The notes under the pieces are model-generated. The model did no database searches and had not been told where the DNA came from. It saw only the letters and a list, made by a program, of their open reading frames with translations. This document shows positions 32,076 through 42,718 of a stretch of 64,000 nt of DNA, piece after piece; position 1 is the stretch's first letter, and every line of letters begins with the position of its first letter. Source of the stretch: Persicaria tinctoria (Eukaryota > Streptophyta > Magnoliopsida > Caryophyllales > Polygonaceae); the NCBI GenBank assembly GCA_037127255.1, contig JBANSL010000004.1:73244627-73308626 (forward strand), written 5' to 3'. The position numbers and the translations under genes were made by a program.

Positions 32076-33269
32076 TCTATATATACTACTTTAATTGCCT
32101 TTTCAACCAATGAGTTTAATTCAAAATATTTAATTATCTAAACTTTTACTATTATTTTATAATATTAATTTAATATATTACTAAGCTTTTATTTACAAAA
32201 AAATCACGACATAGCGTGGGGATATAATATCATTTCTTTTTTTTTTGAGATAATTAACATATGATTTTTCTAAGTCAACTATCGCATAAAATAGCTTAAT
32301 TGATTTGAACATTATTATAATTATAATTCATATTTATATTCTTTTTAGGATAACATGTACACACTTTCAATATTACCTAAATATATAAATATCTAGTTCG
32401 CTATCCAATATCTAATGTAATATATACTTTTGATTTCTTTTTCACTCATCCACCCATTTTTTAATGCACGAAAATTCAAATGGTTAGTTTAATTTATAAT
32501 GTATATCCACTTATGGGATATTTCAATATGATTATATCTTTATGATTATTCTTAATTATCTTACTGCCTTTTACCTTTTACCGAAAATCTAATTGGTTAT
32601 TAATGCACGAAAATTCAAATGGTTAGTTTAATATGTAATGTATATCCACTTATGCGATATTTCAATATGATTATATCTTTATGATTATTCTTAATTATCT
32701 TACTTCCTTTTACCTTTTACCGAAAATCTAAGTGGTTATTAATGCACGAAAATTCAAATGGTTAGTTTAATTTATAATGTATATCCACTTATGGGATATT
32801 TCAATATGATTATATCTTTATGATTATTCTTAATTATCTTACTTCCTTTTACCTTTTACCGAAAATCTAATTGGTTAATTTAATTTTGGATGAATATCCA
32901 TTTATGGAATATTTTATTTGATTTTATTTGATTCTATCTACAAGATTTTTCTTAATTATCTTTTTAGCTTTTACTTTTGCCCAACTATCTTATAAATAAT
33001 ACACTCGGTATTGAATATTGTCAGTCATCCCAATCGTTTTTTGTTATCCTCATTTGATATGTTGAAATGAAAATCATGTTTGCCTTGGCTGAGCAGTTTG
33101 TAGGCGTTTACGAAATCATCCCAACCGTTTACATACTACATATTATACACCTTACTCTATTATTTTCTAACCGCTGATATGTGTATTTTTGTCAGCAAAT
33201 TTTTTGTATTATTTAATATTCATAACTTTATTATTAAATTACGCGTGATTGGTGTGGGTATAGGACTAG
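32076..33269 (+). mobile_element. Helitron candidate, non-autonomous
   Basis: It starts tctatatatactac, preceded by A, and ends gggtataggaCTAG, followed by T, fitting insertion between A and T and the CTRR 3' end. A weak hairpin (acgcgt/ggtgtg) precedes the terminus. Three near-identical 139-bp tandem units starting aatgcacgaaaattcaaatg (32463, 32602, 32741) fill the middle. There is no Rep/helicase gene. Confidence 0.5.
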
Positions 33270-33683
33270 TTTAATTTATTACAGGAGCGCGTGTGTGACA
33301 CTCTCGACATGAGAGTGGGAGAGTCCGGAGCTGTGTTTTGGCACGCACCACGTCAGCGAGATCGAAAATTTTTCCAGCCCTTTCTAATTGGCGTGGACCA
33401 ATCACATTATTTCTAAGGCTTGTGAACAAATAATCCATACTATATATATATAGTGTGGTTCTGGTGTTCACAACCCTTAGAGTGTACCTTGTACACAAAT
33501 ATTAGAGCATATTTATCAATGAGCCCCGTCTCGGGATCATAACTTACTTTTTAATTGCCACGTCAACTTATGAGCCTCAACCCAACTTTTCAAATTTTCA
33601 GTAAATTATCAGTGAGCCCCGTCCCGGACTCCTAACTTATTTTTTTTCTATCTATTTCCTTTTTCCTTCAAATAAAAAAAGCT
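33270..33683. other. Intergenic, no gene seen
   Basis: Contains two related words gagccccgtctcggga (about 33521) and gagccccgtcccggac (about 33615), possibly a short MITE-like repeat. Nothing codes. Confidence 0.4.
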
Positions 33684-33730
33684 ATTATTATTATTATTAT
33701 TATTTATATTAATAATATTATTATTAATAA
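33684..33730 (-). repeat. (TAA)n tail at the 3' end of the LINE
   Basis: On the plus strand this is ttattatta with a few interruptions. It abuts the 3' end of the minus-strand LINE directly, as do the (TTA)n bases at 42603-42639 for a second copy. Confidence 0.8.
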
Positions 33731-33733
33731 AAT

Positions 33734-34942
33734 TTACAAGAAATTAGTGGGTAGCCGAGATACTATCTGGGCTCCCACCCCCTTAGCAATAACAAAACCA
33801 AGTCTAGTAAAAATATAGGCTGCAACACGGGCTCCGGCATCCTGAGATATCGAGAATTTCTGAATCCGCTTCAGCAAAGCAACATCATCCGTATCCATCT
33901 CCCCCAACGAAGAGAAGGAGAAGGGTAAGAAACCATAACCAGCCGTCGTGCACAAATCTCGATACTTGACACACTTACGGTGAGCAGCATCGACCACAAC
34001 ACGACCAAAAATAAAGTCAGACAATCGAGACTGAGTCAAGGGGGAGGACCCTGTCAAAATGACACACACGTCACGCCCTCTGTCCCAAGAATAAAGGAGC
34101 AAATCCGCCGGCCGAAGGGGCTTATCATGCCCATCAACCAAACCGATATCAACCTCTTTACCGACAGAAATCCCGGACCTGTAGCAGATATCCAATATGG
34201 TGTCGCGAACAAGGTTGTGACGATGTTTGATGCCCACAGTACCAGCACAGGACACAGCATGATCACCATATACATCACCAACAAAGGTTCGAGAGCAAGC
34301 AGGACAAGGCCTAGACACCGTGAACAATGAAACACCCAATCGATAGCTAAGCACACTGCAATAGATCCTTCCATTCATAGTTTGCCCCATCCCAGAAATG
34401 GGAACTGCACACAGCCAATCAGAGGAGTGAGCACCCTGCTGAGACTTCCATAATGCCGTCTGTCGCAGAGTCAAGGAGAAAGCAGAGACCGATTCAGCAG
34501 CAACCTTTGTGAAATATATATCTGCCAATTTCTTCATAAGTTTGGGGGCATCGATTTCACTAGGGTCACGTAAAAGATCAGAACCCGTGGTCTCATTAAA
34601 AGCGCGCCAAGCATCATCAAAAGTAGGGCCAGCAGCCATGATACTAGAAGGACGTAAGAGCTTAGCCTGCAACTCAGCCGACTGCAACCGGGACGCCAAA
34701 AAAGCATAATGTAGGACATCCCCAGCAGCATACACTCCGAGCCCGCCAAAATGAAAGGGGAAGGTGGCGAGCCGCCACTGCCAATCTCCAAACCCAGGCC
34801 CATACGCAGTGACAATACGTTCCAAGCTAGAGCGGAGTGCCACATCAAAAGAAAGCTGAGCTAGCCCAAAGACACGCGGGGAACAAGTACGCAAAGCAAA
34901 GTAAAGTTTAGAAATACCCGTACAAGCTCGAAGTAGAAGCAA
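33734..34942 (-). pseudogene. LINE ORF C-terminal part: thumb, CCHC knuckle and RLE-like domain
   Basis: This 402-codon frame continues the reverse transcriptase after the nested insertion. A conserved core near 170-215 (WLCAVPISGMGQTMNGRIYC) precedes a knuckle CPACSRTFVGDVYGDHAVSC, then KHRHNLVRDTILDICYRSGI, then LRPADLLLYSWDRGRDVCVI. The PAD followed after about 11 residues by VCV resembles the (R/K)PDx(12-14)D/E core of restriction-like endonucleases. In relatives as I remember them the residue after VCV is Asp; here it is Ile, so the nuclease may be dead. The frame ends with VGAQIVSRLPTNF, a typical C-terminus for this family. An in-frame stop (34949-34951) separates it from the upstream part. 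Confidence 0.65.
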
Positions 34943-34948
34943 CTCGCA

Positions 34949-35019
34949 CTATGGGTCATCAATCCTCGCAACAGAATCCATAAGCTCTATGGTCCTAGTC
35001 ACTCTCTTCGCCACAAGGT
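34949..35019 (-). pseudogene. LINE ORF segment between nested insertion and stop
   Basis: On the minus strand this short piece (LVAKRVTRTIELMDSVARID) continues directly the frame that ends at the right side of the insertion (40063). Both sides carry the aaggt duplication. It ends in a TAG at 34951-34949, probably from a CAG codon. Confidence 0.7.
35015..35019. repeat. Target-site duplication of nested chromovirus (left)
   Basis: aaggt here matches aaggt at 40063-40067 exactly, on both sides of the LTR termini. Confidence 0.93.
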
Positions 35020-35989
35020 TGATGCGGGACCATCCAAGACACCTTCGGACACGCCTATACTTGGGGATGGACCTGAGATTCGAGCTCGTGAGAATGATGT
35101 CATCCTCAAGAGGAAGAAGAAGGCTCCACCATGGGAGAAGGTCCAAAGGTGCAAGCTTGATGGGTCGTTCGTTTTTAGATTCGTTCAGCCGTTTGACAGC
35201 TTTTCGACGTCTCAGTAAAATGAGTCGTACGGAGTCAATATTAATCGGATTGGATCGTGTCATATCTTGTCGAAACGAGGACGAAGAGATCTACAACTTT
35301 GCCGTTGAAGGTTTTTCCAGTTTCGACCTAGAGTTTGACCGAAAATCACATTCTTTGAAGCTGTCATATGTTTAGCCGAATTTACTCAAGTGTTGGAACA
35401 TTTTTATTGTTATTTTTAGTAACTCTTTTACTAAAGTTATTTTAGGTAAACTTTAGGGTTTATTTTTATTAAGTCTTTTATTTATTATTTATATTAGAAA
35501 ATCAGCCTTTTAGGGTATAGATCCCCATTGTAGAACAATTAGACGTCTCTTTTATGAAAATTTCAGTTTGTGTGAAACATAACTGTGAGAAAGTCAATCG
35601 ATTTGAAGCATTGCTCATCGATTGCACAATTGGTTATAGATCTAACTTGGTTTACTTTGAGTTCGTCAACCTCGCGAGAGCTTGGTGATCCTGGTAATCA
35701 CTAGTCCCCTCCTTGTGCCTCCAAGTTGTCCACTTGGTTGTGTAAGGTTGTAGAGGCGGGCTTTATAGTCGTTGGTATTTGGTTTCTACCCTCTTAGGAG
35801 GCCTGGGGTCTTTGCCTCGTTCTATTTTAGTTCGAATCACCCATCTATCGGTTTTTTTTCGTTGTTTTGTTGAGTCTTTCATTGCTGTGTTTTGTGTGTT
35901 CTTATTCTATTCTTGAGTCTTTGCTTCCGTTCTTGTCTTTGAGTCTTGATTGTCGAAGATCGGGCCATCCTACGGATAACCCCGTATCA
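35020..35989 (+). repeat. 5' LTR of Reina-like element
   Basis: TGATGCGGGACC ... CCCCGTATCA, 970 bp. Its first ~200 bases continue the coding frame of the internal region when read in the 3' LTR context. Differs from the 3' LTR only at scattered positions, which suggests a recent insertion. Confidence 0.93.
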
Positions 35990-35992
35990 AAT

Positions 35993-36004
35993 TGGCATCA
36001 GAGC
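35993..36004 (+). other. Primer binding site (initiator tRNA-Met type)
   Basis: TGGCATCAGAGC differs by one base from TGGTATCAGAGC, the usual complement of initiator tRNA-Met. It lies three bases after the LTR. Confidence 0.8.
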
Positions 36005-37262
36005 TTTGGTTTCCGACATCAAAAGTTGTGTCTTTTGTTTCCCTAAACACAAAAACTACAAAAAAAGTCTTTCTTGTTCTTGGTTTTTACTTCTTGAATT
36101 TTTTTAGTTGATTGCTACTAATCCTTTGTTTGTGATTGTTGTGTTGCACATTAGCCCAAACACAGCCTTAAACAGTGACCTACATCAAACAGTGGGTGCA
36201 AATTAGTCCAGCCGTATCAAATTGTGCAGCCCAAGCAAATCAGTGGATCTATTTTTGTGCCTTGAATTTATCAGCCGATCAAATTGATCGGTACAACAGC
36301 TTTCATTCTTACGGCTAACAATTCGGCAGTACCAAACACAAAGAATCACAAACCCTAGTTTGCTTCCTATCTTTGGCTATCTTGTTGCATATTTGTTTAT
36401 CTATTTTATTGCCTTATTAAATTTTGATTTTTGATAGATTAAATCACTTTTATCTATCATAGATTATAAAAGGCCTTAGATAGATATACTTACCATATTA
36501 GCCAAACCATCCCTTATATATCTTTCATTAGGGCTATATAAATTTTATTTTATTTTTCTTTCACCATAGTTTAAATTTTCAAGAGTCCTTTATTTCATTG
36601 TTAGTTTCTTGCATTAGTAAAAAAAAACAAAAAAAAAAATACATTCAAAAGCTTTGACCTAGGAGGATAAAATTCACTAGAGGCAAAAGTAGCTTTAAAA
36701 AAAAAAAGATTGTCGAGTCTAGTGCAAGAAGCTTCAAGGACCAATTTTGGTGAAAATTTCATAGCCCTACTCGGAAAAACCTTAAACACATACCTCCCAA
36801 AACACAATTTTTTTTAAGCCCTACCTTGCAACTACAACATCCATACTAAAGGTTTAAATCAAAAAGAGGTAAAAATCCAAGTTTTTCTTTCTTTTCTTTC
36901 ATTTTCTTTTCCTATTTTTGTGTGTCATGTACTGCAGTGGCCATACCGACCCCATCCAGCCTCGGTACAGCCTCGGTACAGTGTCTGTTGAGTTCGGTTT
37001 TGGTCGATTTCGAGCTTTCCAGGTCGATATCGAGTCGATACTTCTTCCTTTCGACTCGATACTTTTGTGATGTGACTTGTCGGTTGCTTGTTTCTTTGTT
37101 CTTTCCTTTGATTGCTTTCCTTTGATTGTTAAGTCCTCTCTTGAGTGTTGATTTGCCCAAAGCAGATTGCCCCAACAAGCTTGTCATACCAATTAGAGAG
37201 AAGAGTAAGAGCGAAACACTTGTGAGCTGTTTATATTTCCTAACTTTCACATAGTTCTTTGT

Positions 37263-39290
37263 TTGTCTTTATTTTCAATGTCTAATAACCAGGGCAATGA
37301 CTGGTACACTACCTTCATGGAGAACATGGCTAAGATAAATGCAAACATAGCTAAGATAAATGAAGGATATCAGAGGCGTGACGAGCCGCCTCGCGATGCA
37401 AGGGAAGTCAATAATCCTAATCCTAATCTTAATTTAAATAACCCTTTATTTAATGACAACAACTCTCCACGAGGTGGGAGAAATGATAGGAATAATGAGT
37501 TTGTTAATATGCAGGGACAAGGACAAGGAAGGGGGAGAGGCCGAGACTTCCAAGAGAAGTTCTACTATTCGGAGCGTGACGACGACTTCCAAGAAGAGGA
37601 GTATTGGGAGCAACGCCCGAGGCGAAACAACAGAGGAGGTCGATACCACTATCGAGTACCTAGAGAGCCTGAGCAAGATGGCATAGGTAAGGTAAAAGTA
37701 AAGATCCCTCAATTTGATGGTAACGCCGATCCAGATGCATATATTGAATGAGAAACTAAAATGGATCAAATCTGGAATTGTCACAACTTCTCTGAATATA
37801 AAAAGGTGCAATTAGCTTCTTTAGAATTCACCGGATTTGCTTTAATTTGGTGGGATAATCTAGCTAAAGAAAGAAGAAGAGTCCTTGATCCGCCTGTCGC
37901 TTCTTGGACTCAATTAAAAGCACTTATGAGAAGTAGTTTTGTTCCCCAACACTATGCTAGAGCGCTTAGACAACGATTAGAAATTCTTAAGCAAGGTAGC
38001 AAAACTGTTGAGGAAACCTTTAATACAATGCAAGAAACCATGGCTAGAGCTAATGTAGTTGAACATGATAAAGATACAAATGCTAGGTTTCTTAGAATAT
38101 TGCACCCCGCCTTAGCTCGTGAAATTGATTACTTTCCTTATTCTACGCCTACTGAACTTTTACAGTTAGCTATGACAGTGGAAAGGAATGTTAGATACAG
38201 GAGCCAAGGTGGTAGAATGTCGAGTGGGCAACCCTAAAGGCGGCACCAAGGCCATGTGCAGCAGCCCCAAAGGAGGTTTGATGCCGGCTCAAGGGAGAGC
38301 GCAAGCCAACCCCAAGCGAGGAGTGAAGGCAAAATGCCTCAAGAGCCCATCGACAAAGGCAAAGCGCCTTGGAACGGACGTGATTCGTCTGGGGCATCTA
38401 CTGGCCCTAAAGGGAGTAATCTTAACTCTTCTACTCTTAAACCTATATACATTCCTTGCTTTATATGCCAATGTAGAGGACATGTTATGAAGGATTGCCC
38501 AAATAAGAATACTCTCATGATTAATCACTTAGGCGATAATGAATCTGAAAGTTCTAGTGGTGAAAGTGATGAGCATGTTAATAATGATCAAGATCATAGT
38601 TTACTTGCCTCTAAAGATGATTGCATTGAATATGAGCATGATGATTCTTTGATTGATAGTAAAGTTTTAAGTGCTCAACCTAGTCCTTGTGAGGATAATC
38701 AAAGAGAAGATTTGTTTCATACTAATATCTTAGAAAAAGGCAAAGTTTCTACTATGATCATTGATGGTGAAAATTATTGTAATATTGCTAGCTTTGAACT
38801 GATTGAAATTCCAACCTTGAAAAAGGAAGAAAACTTGCTAGCTTTTGATGGAAACTTAAAAATAAATGAACAAGCTAAGGTGCATATTAAGTTAGAACAT
38901 AATGAAAATAATGTGAAATTTGATTTGTGCACTAATAAGGCTTCCTTTCTTGGTGTTGTAGTGACCTCTAATGGTCTTGATAGGAGTTTTCATGGGCATG
39001 AGGTATTCGATCCAGGAGCTCGTGTGGATCCATTTGCGGAATCTTATGCAACCTTAGATTCGAGGTCGAATCCTTTTCAAGAAAGGGGGAATGATGCGGG
39101 ACCATCCAAGACACCTTCGGACACGCCTATACTTGGGGATGGACCTGAGATTCGAGCTCGTGAGAATGATGTCATCCTCAAGAGGAAGAAGAAAGCTCCA
39201 CCATGGGAGAAGGTCCAAAGGTGCAAGCTTGATGGGTCGTTCGTTTTTAGATTCGTTCAGCCATTTGACAGTGTTTCGACATCTCAGTAA
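37263..39290 (+). pseudogene. Gag-like frame of the Reina-like element with two in-frame stops
   Basis: One frame carries an asparagine-rich N-terminus, a retrotransposon gag domain (FALIWWDNLAKERRR, LKALMRSSFVPQHYAR), a CX2CX4HX4C knuckle (CFICQCRGHVMKDC) and a protease-like start, KVSTMIIDGENYCNIAS. In active relatives the latter reads DGGS, so the catalytic motif is altered. It is broken by TGA at 37749-37751 (a Trp codon in relatives, G to A) and TAA at 38235-38237 (probably CAA, C to T). After the protease remnant the frame jumps to an integrase tail and runs into the 3' LTR, ending at 39290. Between 36005 and 37262 there is only leader sequence. Confidence 0.8.
39081..39091 (+). promoter_or_regulatory. 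Polypurine tract of Reina-like element
   Basis: gaaaggggga plus a directly precedes the TGATGCGGG terminus of the 3' LTR; it also encodes part of the integrase tail (QERGND). Confidence 0.8.
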
Positions 39291-40062
39291 AATGAGTCGT
39301 ACGGAGTCAATATTAATCGGATTGGATCGTGTCATATCTTGTCGGAACGAGGACGAAGAGATCTATAACTTTACCGTTGAAGGTTTTTCCAGTTTCGACC
39401 TAGAGCTTGGCCGAAAATCACATTCTTTGAAGCTGTCATATGTTTAGCCGAATTTACTCAAGTGTTGGAACATTTTTATTGTTATTTTTAGTAACTCTTT
39501 TACTTAAGTTATTTTAGGTAAACTTTAGGGTTTATTTTTATTAAGTCTTTTATTTATTATTTTTGTTAGAAAATCAGCCTTTTAGGGTATAGATCCCCAT
39601 TGTAGAACAATTAGACGTCTCTTTTATGAAAATTTCAGTTTGTGTGAAAAACAACTGTGAGAAAGTCAATCGATTTGAAGCATTGCTCATCGATTGCACA
39701 ATTGATTATAGATCTAACTTGGTTTGCTTTGAGTTCGTCAACCTCGCGAGAGCTTGGTGATCCTGGTAATCACAAGTCCCCTCCTTGTGCCTCCAAGTTG
39801 TCCGCTTGGTTGTGTAAGGTTGTAGAGGCGGGCTTTATAGTCGTTGGTATTTGGTTCCTACCCTCTTAGGAGGCCTAGGGTCTTTGCCTCGTTCTATTTT
39901 AGTTTGAATCACCCATCTATCGGTCTTTATTTCGTTGTTTTGTTGAGTCTTTCATTGCTGCGTTTTGTGTGTTCTTATTCTATTCTTGAGTCTTTGCTTC
40001 CGTTCTTGTCTTTGAGTCTTGATTGTCGAAGATCGGGCCATCCTACGGCTCACCCCGTATCA
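39092..40062 (+). repeat. 3' LTR of Reina-like element
   Basis: 971 bp, same ends as the 5' LTR. The TSD aaggt follows at 40063-40067. Confidence 0.93.
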
Positions 40063-40620
40063 AAGGTCGTTGCCGAAAGCAGAGCATACGCTGACAGGGC
40101 CACCCAAAACTTTGACGCCGCGCGAAGGCCGAGCGATAGAGGGGGGTAAAACACCAGGAAAACGACTCCTGGGGTCTTCTGTAGGCCAAAAAACCTTGGT
40201 CTTATCCATATTAAGATGAATGCTAAAACGGGGACCATCCTCCATAATCATATCCAATACCTTCCCCACAACCAAAGTGTCACCAACAAAAGTGCCATCA
40301 TCTAAGTACCAAGCCTGCAGACTAAGAGCAAAAGAGTCTCTGATCTTGCACACCAAAGGATGCAACACCAAAGCAAAAAGTAGGGGACCCAAAGGATCCC
40401 CTTGCTGAACCCCTCGACAAGAGCATAAGCTATGCTCCCCATAATACAACCGTGCAGGACTAGAATAACAAAACTCCACCCATCGGGATAAAGTTGGGTA
40501 GTGACGACGAACTTCCTGTAACATGGCACCCCGATCGACTAAGTTGAAGGCATTCTTAAAGTCGACCAACAACATGGAAAGGCCCTTCTCGCTACCACGA
40601 GCCTCAACAAAACGATTCAA
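40060..40620 (-). pseudogene. LINE reverse transcriptase palm
   Basis: The catalytic motifs are intact: MLLVDFKNAFNLVDR (motif A), GVQQGDPLGPLLFAL (motif B), AWYLDDGTFVGD (motif C, the YLDD active site) and LNMDKTKVFWP (motif D). GVKVLGGPVS follows. The frame is cut at 40062 by the chromovirus insertion. A TGA at 40639 separates it, in frame, from the fingers segment upstream. Confidence 0.85.
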
Positions 40621-40638
40621 GGCATGCAGAATAGCCTC

Positions 40639-41034
40639 TCATCCACCGGATACTCCGACCCCAAACTGAAGACCCGCAAAATAACCCGACAAAGAAGGAT
40701 CGACTAAACAAGCACCAACCTTAGAGACAAGACGTCTCCAAATAGTGCAAACAGCAATAAGGCGTATACCACCACCTGGTTTAACAAGCGGCGTGAGCGG
40801 GGCACTAGCAATGTACTCACCCAGAGCCTGCAGACAACGGCCCTCAAGGAAAAGATTAACCATCCGAGTAATAGAGGAGATCAAATCATCCGAAATAGCA
40901 ACCGCAGCTCCACCCAAACAGTCGAAAAGATGCTGAGCACGAAGCCCATCCCTCCCACATGACGTGCCACGTGGGAAACTCCGAATCATATCCAAAACAA
41001 ACGGTCGAAGAAGCAACGAGAGGATGGTGATCAA
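40639..41034 (-). pseudogene. LINE reverse transcriptase fingers
   Basis: Contains SFPRGTSCGRDGLRAQHLFD and APLTPLVKPGGGIRLIAVCT, the N-terminal RT blocks that bind template and dNTP, and ends FGVGVSGG at an in-frame stop. It is in the same frame as 40060-40620. Upstream homology continues in another frame (40886-41287). Confidence 0.8.
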
Positions 41035-41287
41035 AGGGCAAAGGCGACAAGTTGGGAGACGCAGCAGTCGGGTGCTTATCTCTCAGAGCCTCAAGAGTGG
41101 CATCAGAATACGGGGCAATACCTGATGAAGAAAGCACGCGAACAACGGCAATGTAGTGACCATCACAAACCTTCCTCCGACATTGCCGAAGGTTGAGCTC
41201 ACTCAAATCAAGGTCCTCCTCCATACTAAAAGAAGGGGGGACCTCAGCTAAGGTCTCCGGTACAAGCTGCAAACTGCCGCCAGGCAC
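40886..41287 (-). pseudogene. LINE ORF linker before the RT
   Basis: The part LDLSELNLRQCRRKVCDGHY and SGIAPYSDATLEALRDKHP is the conserved stretch that precedes the RT in this family. It is in a different frame from the N-terminal piece (shift near 41290) and from the fingers (shift near 40990-41030). Confidence 0.65.
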
Positions 41288-41994
41288 ACCCCAACTACGA
41301 ATAGCACTAGCAATATTCTCCTCTTGACGTTGATGCTTGATAACAGACCTTCTCTCAAGATTGCTCCGGGGGAAAAGGTCTTAAGTATACAAAGAGGCAT
41401 TACAAACAAGCGAATCCAGCAGGAAAGGTCTCCGGGAGAGTCAGCCACACCATCTAATGCCTCTTTTAAGACCCGTGAGAAACCTAGACGGCACTTAGGG
41501 GGGATGGATTTGACGGTGCGTAGTCCCATAGAAAACAAACGGTCAAGCGAAGATATAGATAAACCAACCGACACCTCTCCAACATCATCCAAGGGAACCG
41601 ACGGAGACGGAGCTGGAGGTCTGGGAATATCAAAAATAATAAAACGAACAAGGCCATCACCACAGTCCGGATGTGCCACAAAATCATCCTGACTATGCCG
41701 ACACCGAGAACGAAAGGTATGAGTTTTAAGATAAACTCCACATAACCAAACCCCCATACGCTTGAAAGTCACGTCAGCATCATAATAAATAGCCAAATTA
41801 TTAGAAAGAGTTTGACGAGTAAGAACCTGAGCATCACCACTGCAATGTCGATCACAGAAGTGTCTAAGTATGGAGGTTTTAACAAGGCCTCTACCACCAC
41901 CATCAAGGCACCCACATAGACCCACAAAAGGACAATGGTACCGAACAAGGTCGGGCATCCCAAACACGATCACAATCTTCAACAAAGCACTCAA
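41248..41994 (-). pseudogene. LINE ORF N-terminal part with C2H2-like zinc finger
   Basis: A C2H2-like finger occupies residues ~21-50: CPFVGLCGC, then LRHFCDRHC (C-x5-C-x17-H-x4-H). A cysteine/histidine-rich stretch follows (VWLCGVYLKTHTFRSRCRHS). Such N-terminal fingers bind target DNA in R2-type LINEs. The remainder is unrecognised. The frame is lost near codon 230. Confidence 0.6.
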
Positions 41995-42601
41995 AGCTAA
42001 ATAACAATATATACAAATAATAAAACGTAAAACTTCAACAAAGTGATCACTGTAAGCCGGGATCAGTAAGAGAAAACCCCATCACCGATCAACAGCCCCA
42101 CAAGCCGAACTGATACAGCAACCAACGGAGACCAAATACAGCAGCAACAATTAGTCTAAAACAAAAAAAAAACAGCAGACCAGCAACCAGAAACACAGCA
42201 ACCAGTGAAGAAACGCAGCAGCAGCAAAACAATTTTGATCGAAACGAAACAAGAAGCCGGACAGCAGCAGCGACGCGCACCACAACAACACATACCACCG
42301 AAAACAATACGAAAATCGTTACCCGACACCGATCGATACCAGTAGCAAGCGCCGATAGACTCGACAGACCAACGAAGACCAACGGACCACCCCTACCGGC
42401 CGACACATCACTGATCGACGAAGAGCAATGATGAAGAAGAATAACACAAATCTGAGGAGATCGACGCAACCCTGATTGAGATGACGACCCACCCCCACCG
42501 ATCGAGATTGCTGCCACTGGAAGTCGGCTCCGGTCCCTGGGAACCGCCGGAGAGACCCCCACCACCGTTGGCACCACCGATCGTCCTAACCCTAGCGCAG
42601 C

Positions 42602-42602
<1 letters not shown>
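41995..42602 (-). other. 5' untranslated region of the LINE
   Basis: From cgctgcgctagggttagg (minus strand, at 42602) to the N-terminal ORF piece. GC-rich with CAG/CAGCAG words. A long minus-strand frame crosses it (42089-42703), but it reads through the TAA microsatellite as poly-Asn and shows no domain. Confidence 0.55.
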
Positions 42603-42639
<37 letters not shown>

Positions 42640-42718
42640 CACAAAAGAAATATAGGAGTTTACAAAGAATTGGTGGGGAGCCGAGAGACAATCTGGACCC
42701 CACTCCTTTAGCAATAGA
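42603..42718 (-). mobile_element. 3' terminal fragment of a second LINE copy, head-to-tail
   Basis: (TTA)12 at 42603-42639 is followed by about 75 bases matching the 3' end of the large LINE (agtttacaaagaattggtgg against aatttacaagaaattagtgg at 33731; then gccgaga..atctgg and cctttagcaat). Same orientation. So the full LINE's 5' end abuts directly the (TAA)n tail of a 5'-truncated copy. Confidence 0.75.

Larger units (their letters stand above)
35020..40062 (+). mobile_element. Reina-like chromovirus derivative, non-autonomous, 5043 bp
   Basis: Two nearly identical LTRs (970 and 971 bp) flank a gag-like frame. The TSD aaggt is perfect, the primer site near-perfect, and a polypurine tract precedes the 3' LTR. 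Short LTRs and a gag of this type fit the Reina group. Reverse transcriptase, RNase H and the integrase core are absent: protease-like sequence passes directly to an integrase-tail phrase (SRSNPFQERGND). It was mobilised in trans. It is nested in the RT coding region of the LINE, in opposite orientation. Confidence 0.9.
33731..42602 (-). mobile_element. LINE with zinc finger, RT and probable restriction-like endonuclease (interrupted)
   Basis: After removing the nested 35020-40062 insertion the element is about 3.8 kb. Order on the minus strand: 5' UTR (42602 to ~41995), N-terminal zinc finger, reverse transcriptase, C-terminal CX2C..HX3C knuckle, RPAD motif, 3' end, (TAA)n. There is no apurinic endonuclease domain before the RT. 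This architecture (finger-RT-knuckle-RLE) is that of R2/R4-type LINEs, not of the L1 or RTE types usual in plants. The frame is broken by at least two frameshifts and two stops. I recall related reverse-transcriptase proteins annotated in many plants, so the family is not unique to this genome. Confidence 0.72.

Noticed and set aside
42089..42703. 204-codon minus-strand frame with poly-Asn
   Set aside because: It reads through the (TAA)12 microsatellite joining two LINE copies, so it spans an element boundary and the 5' UTR.
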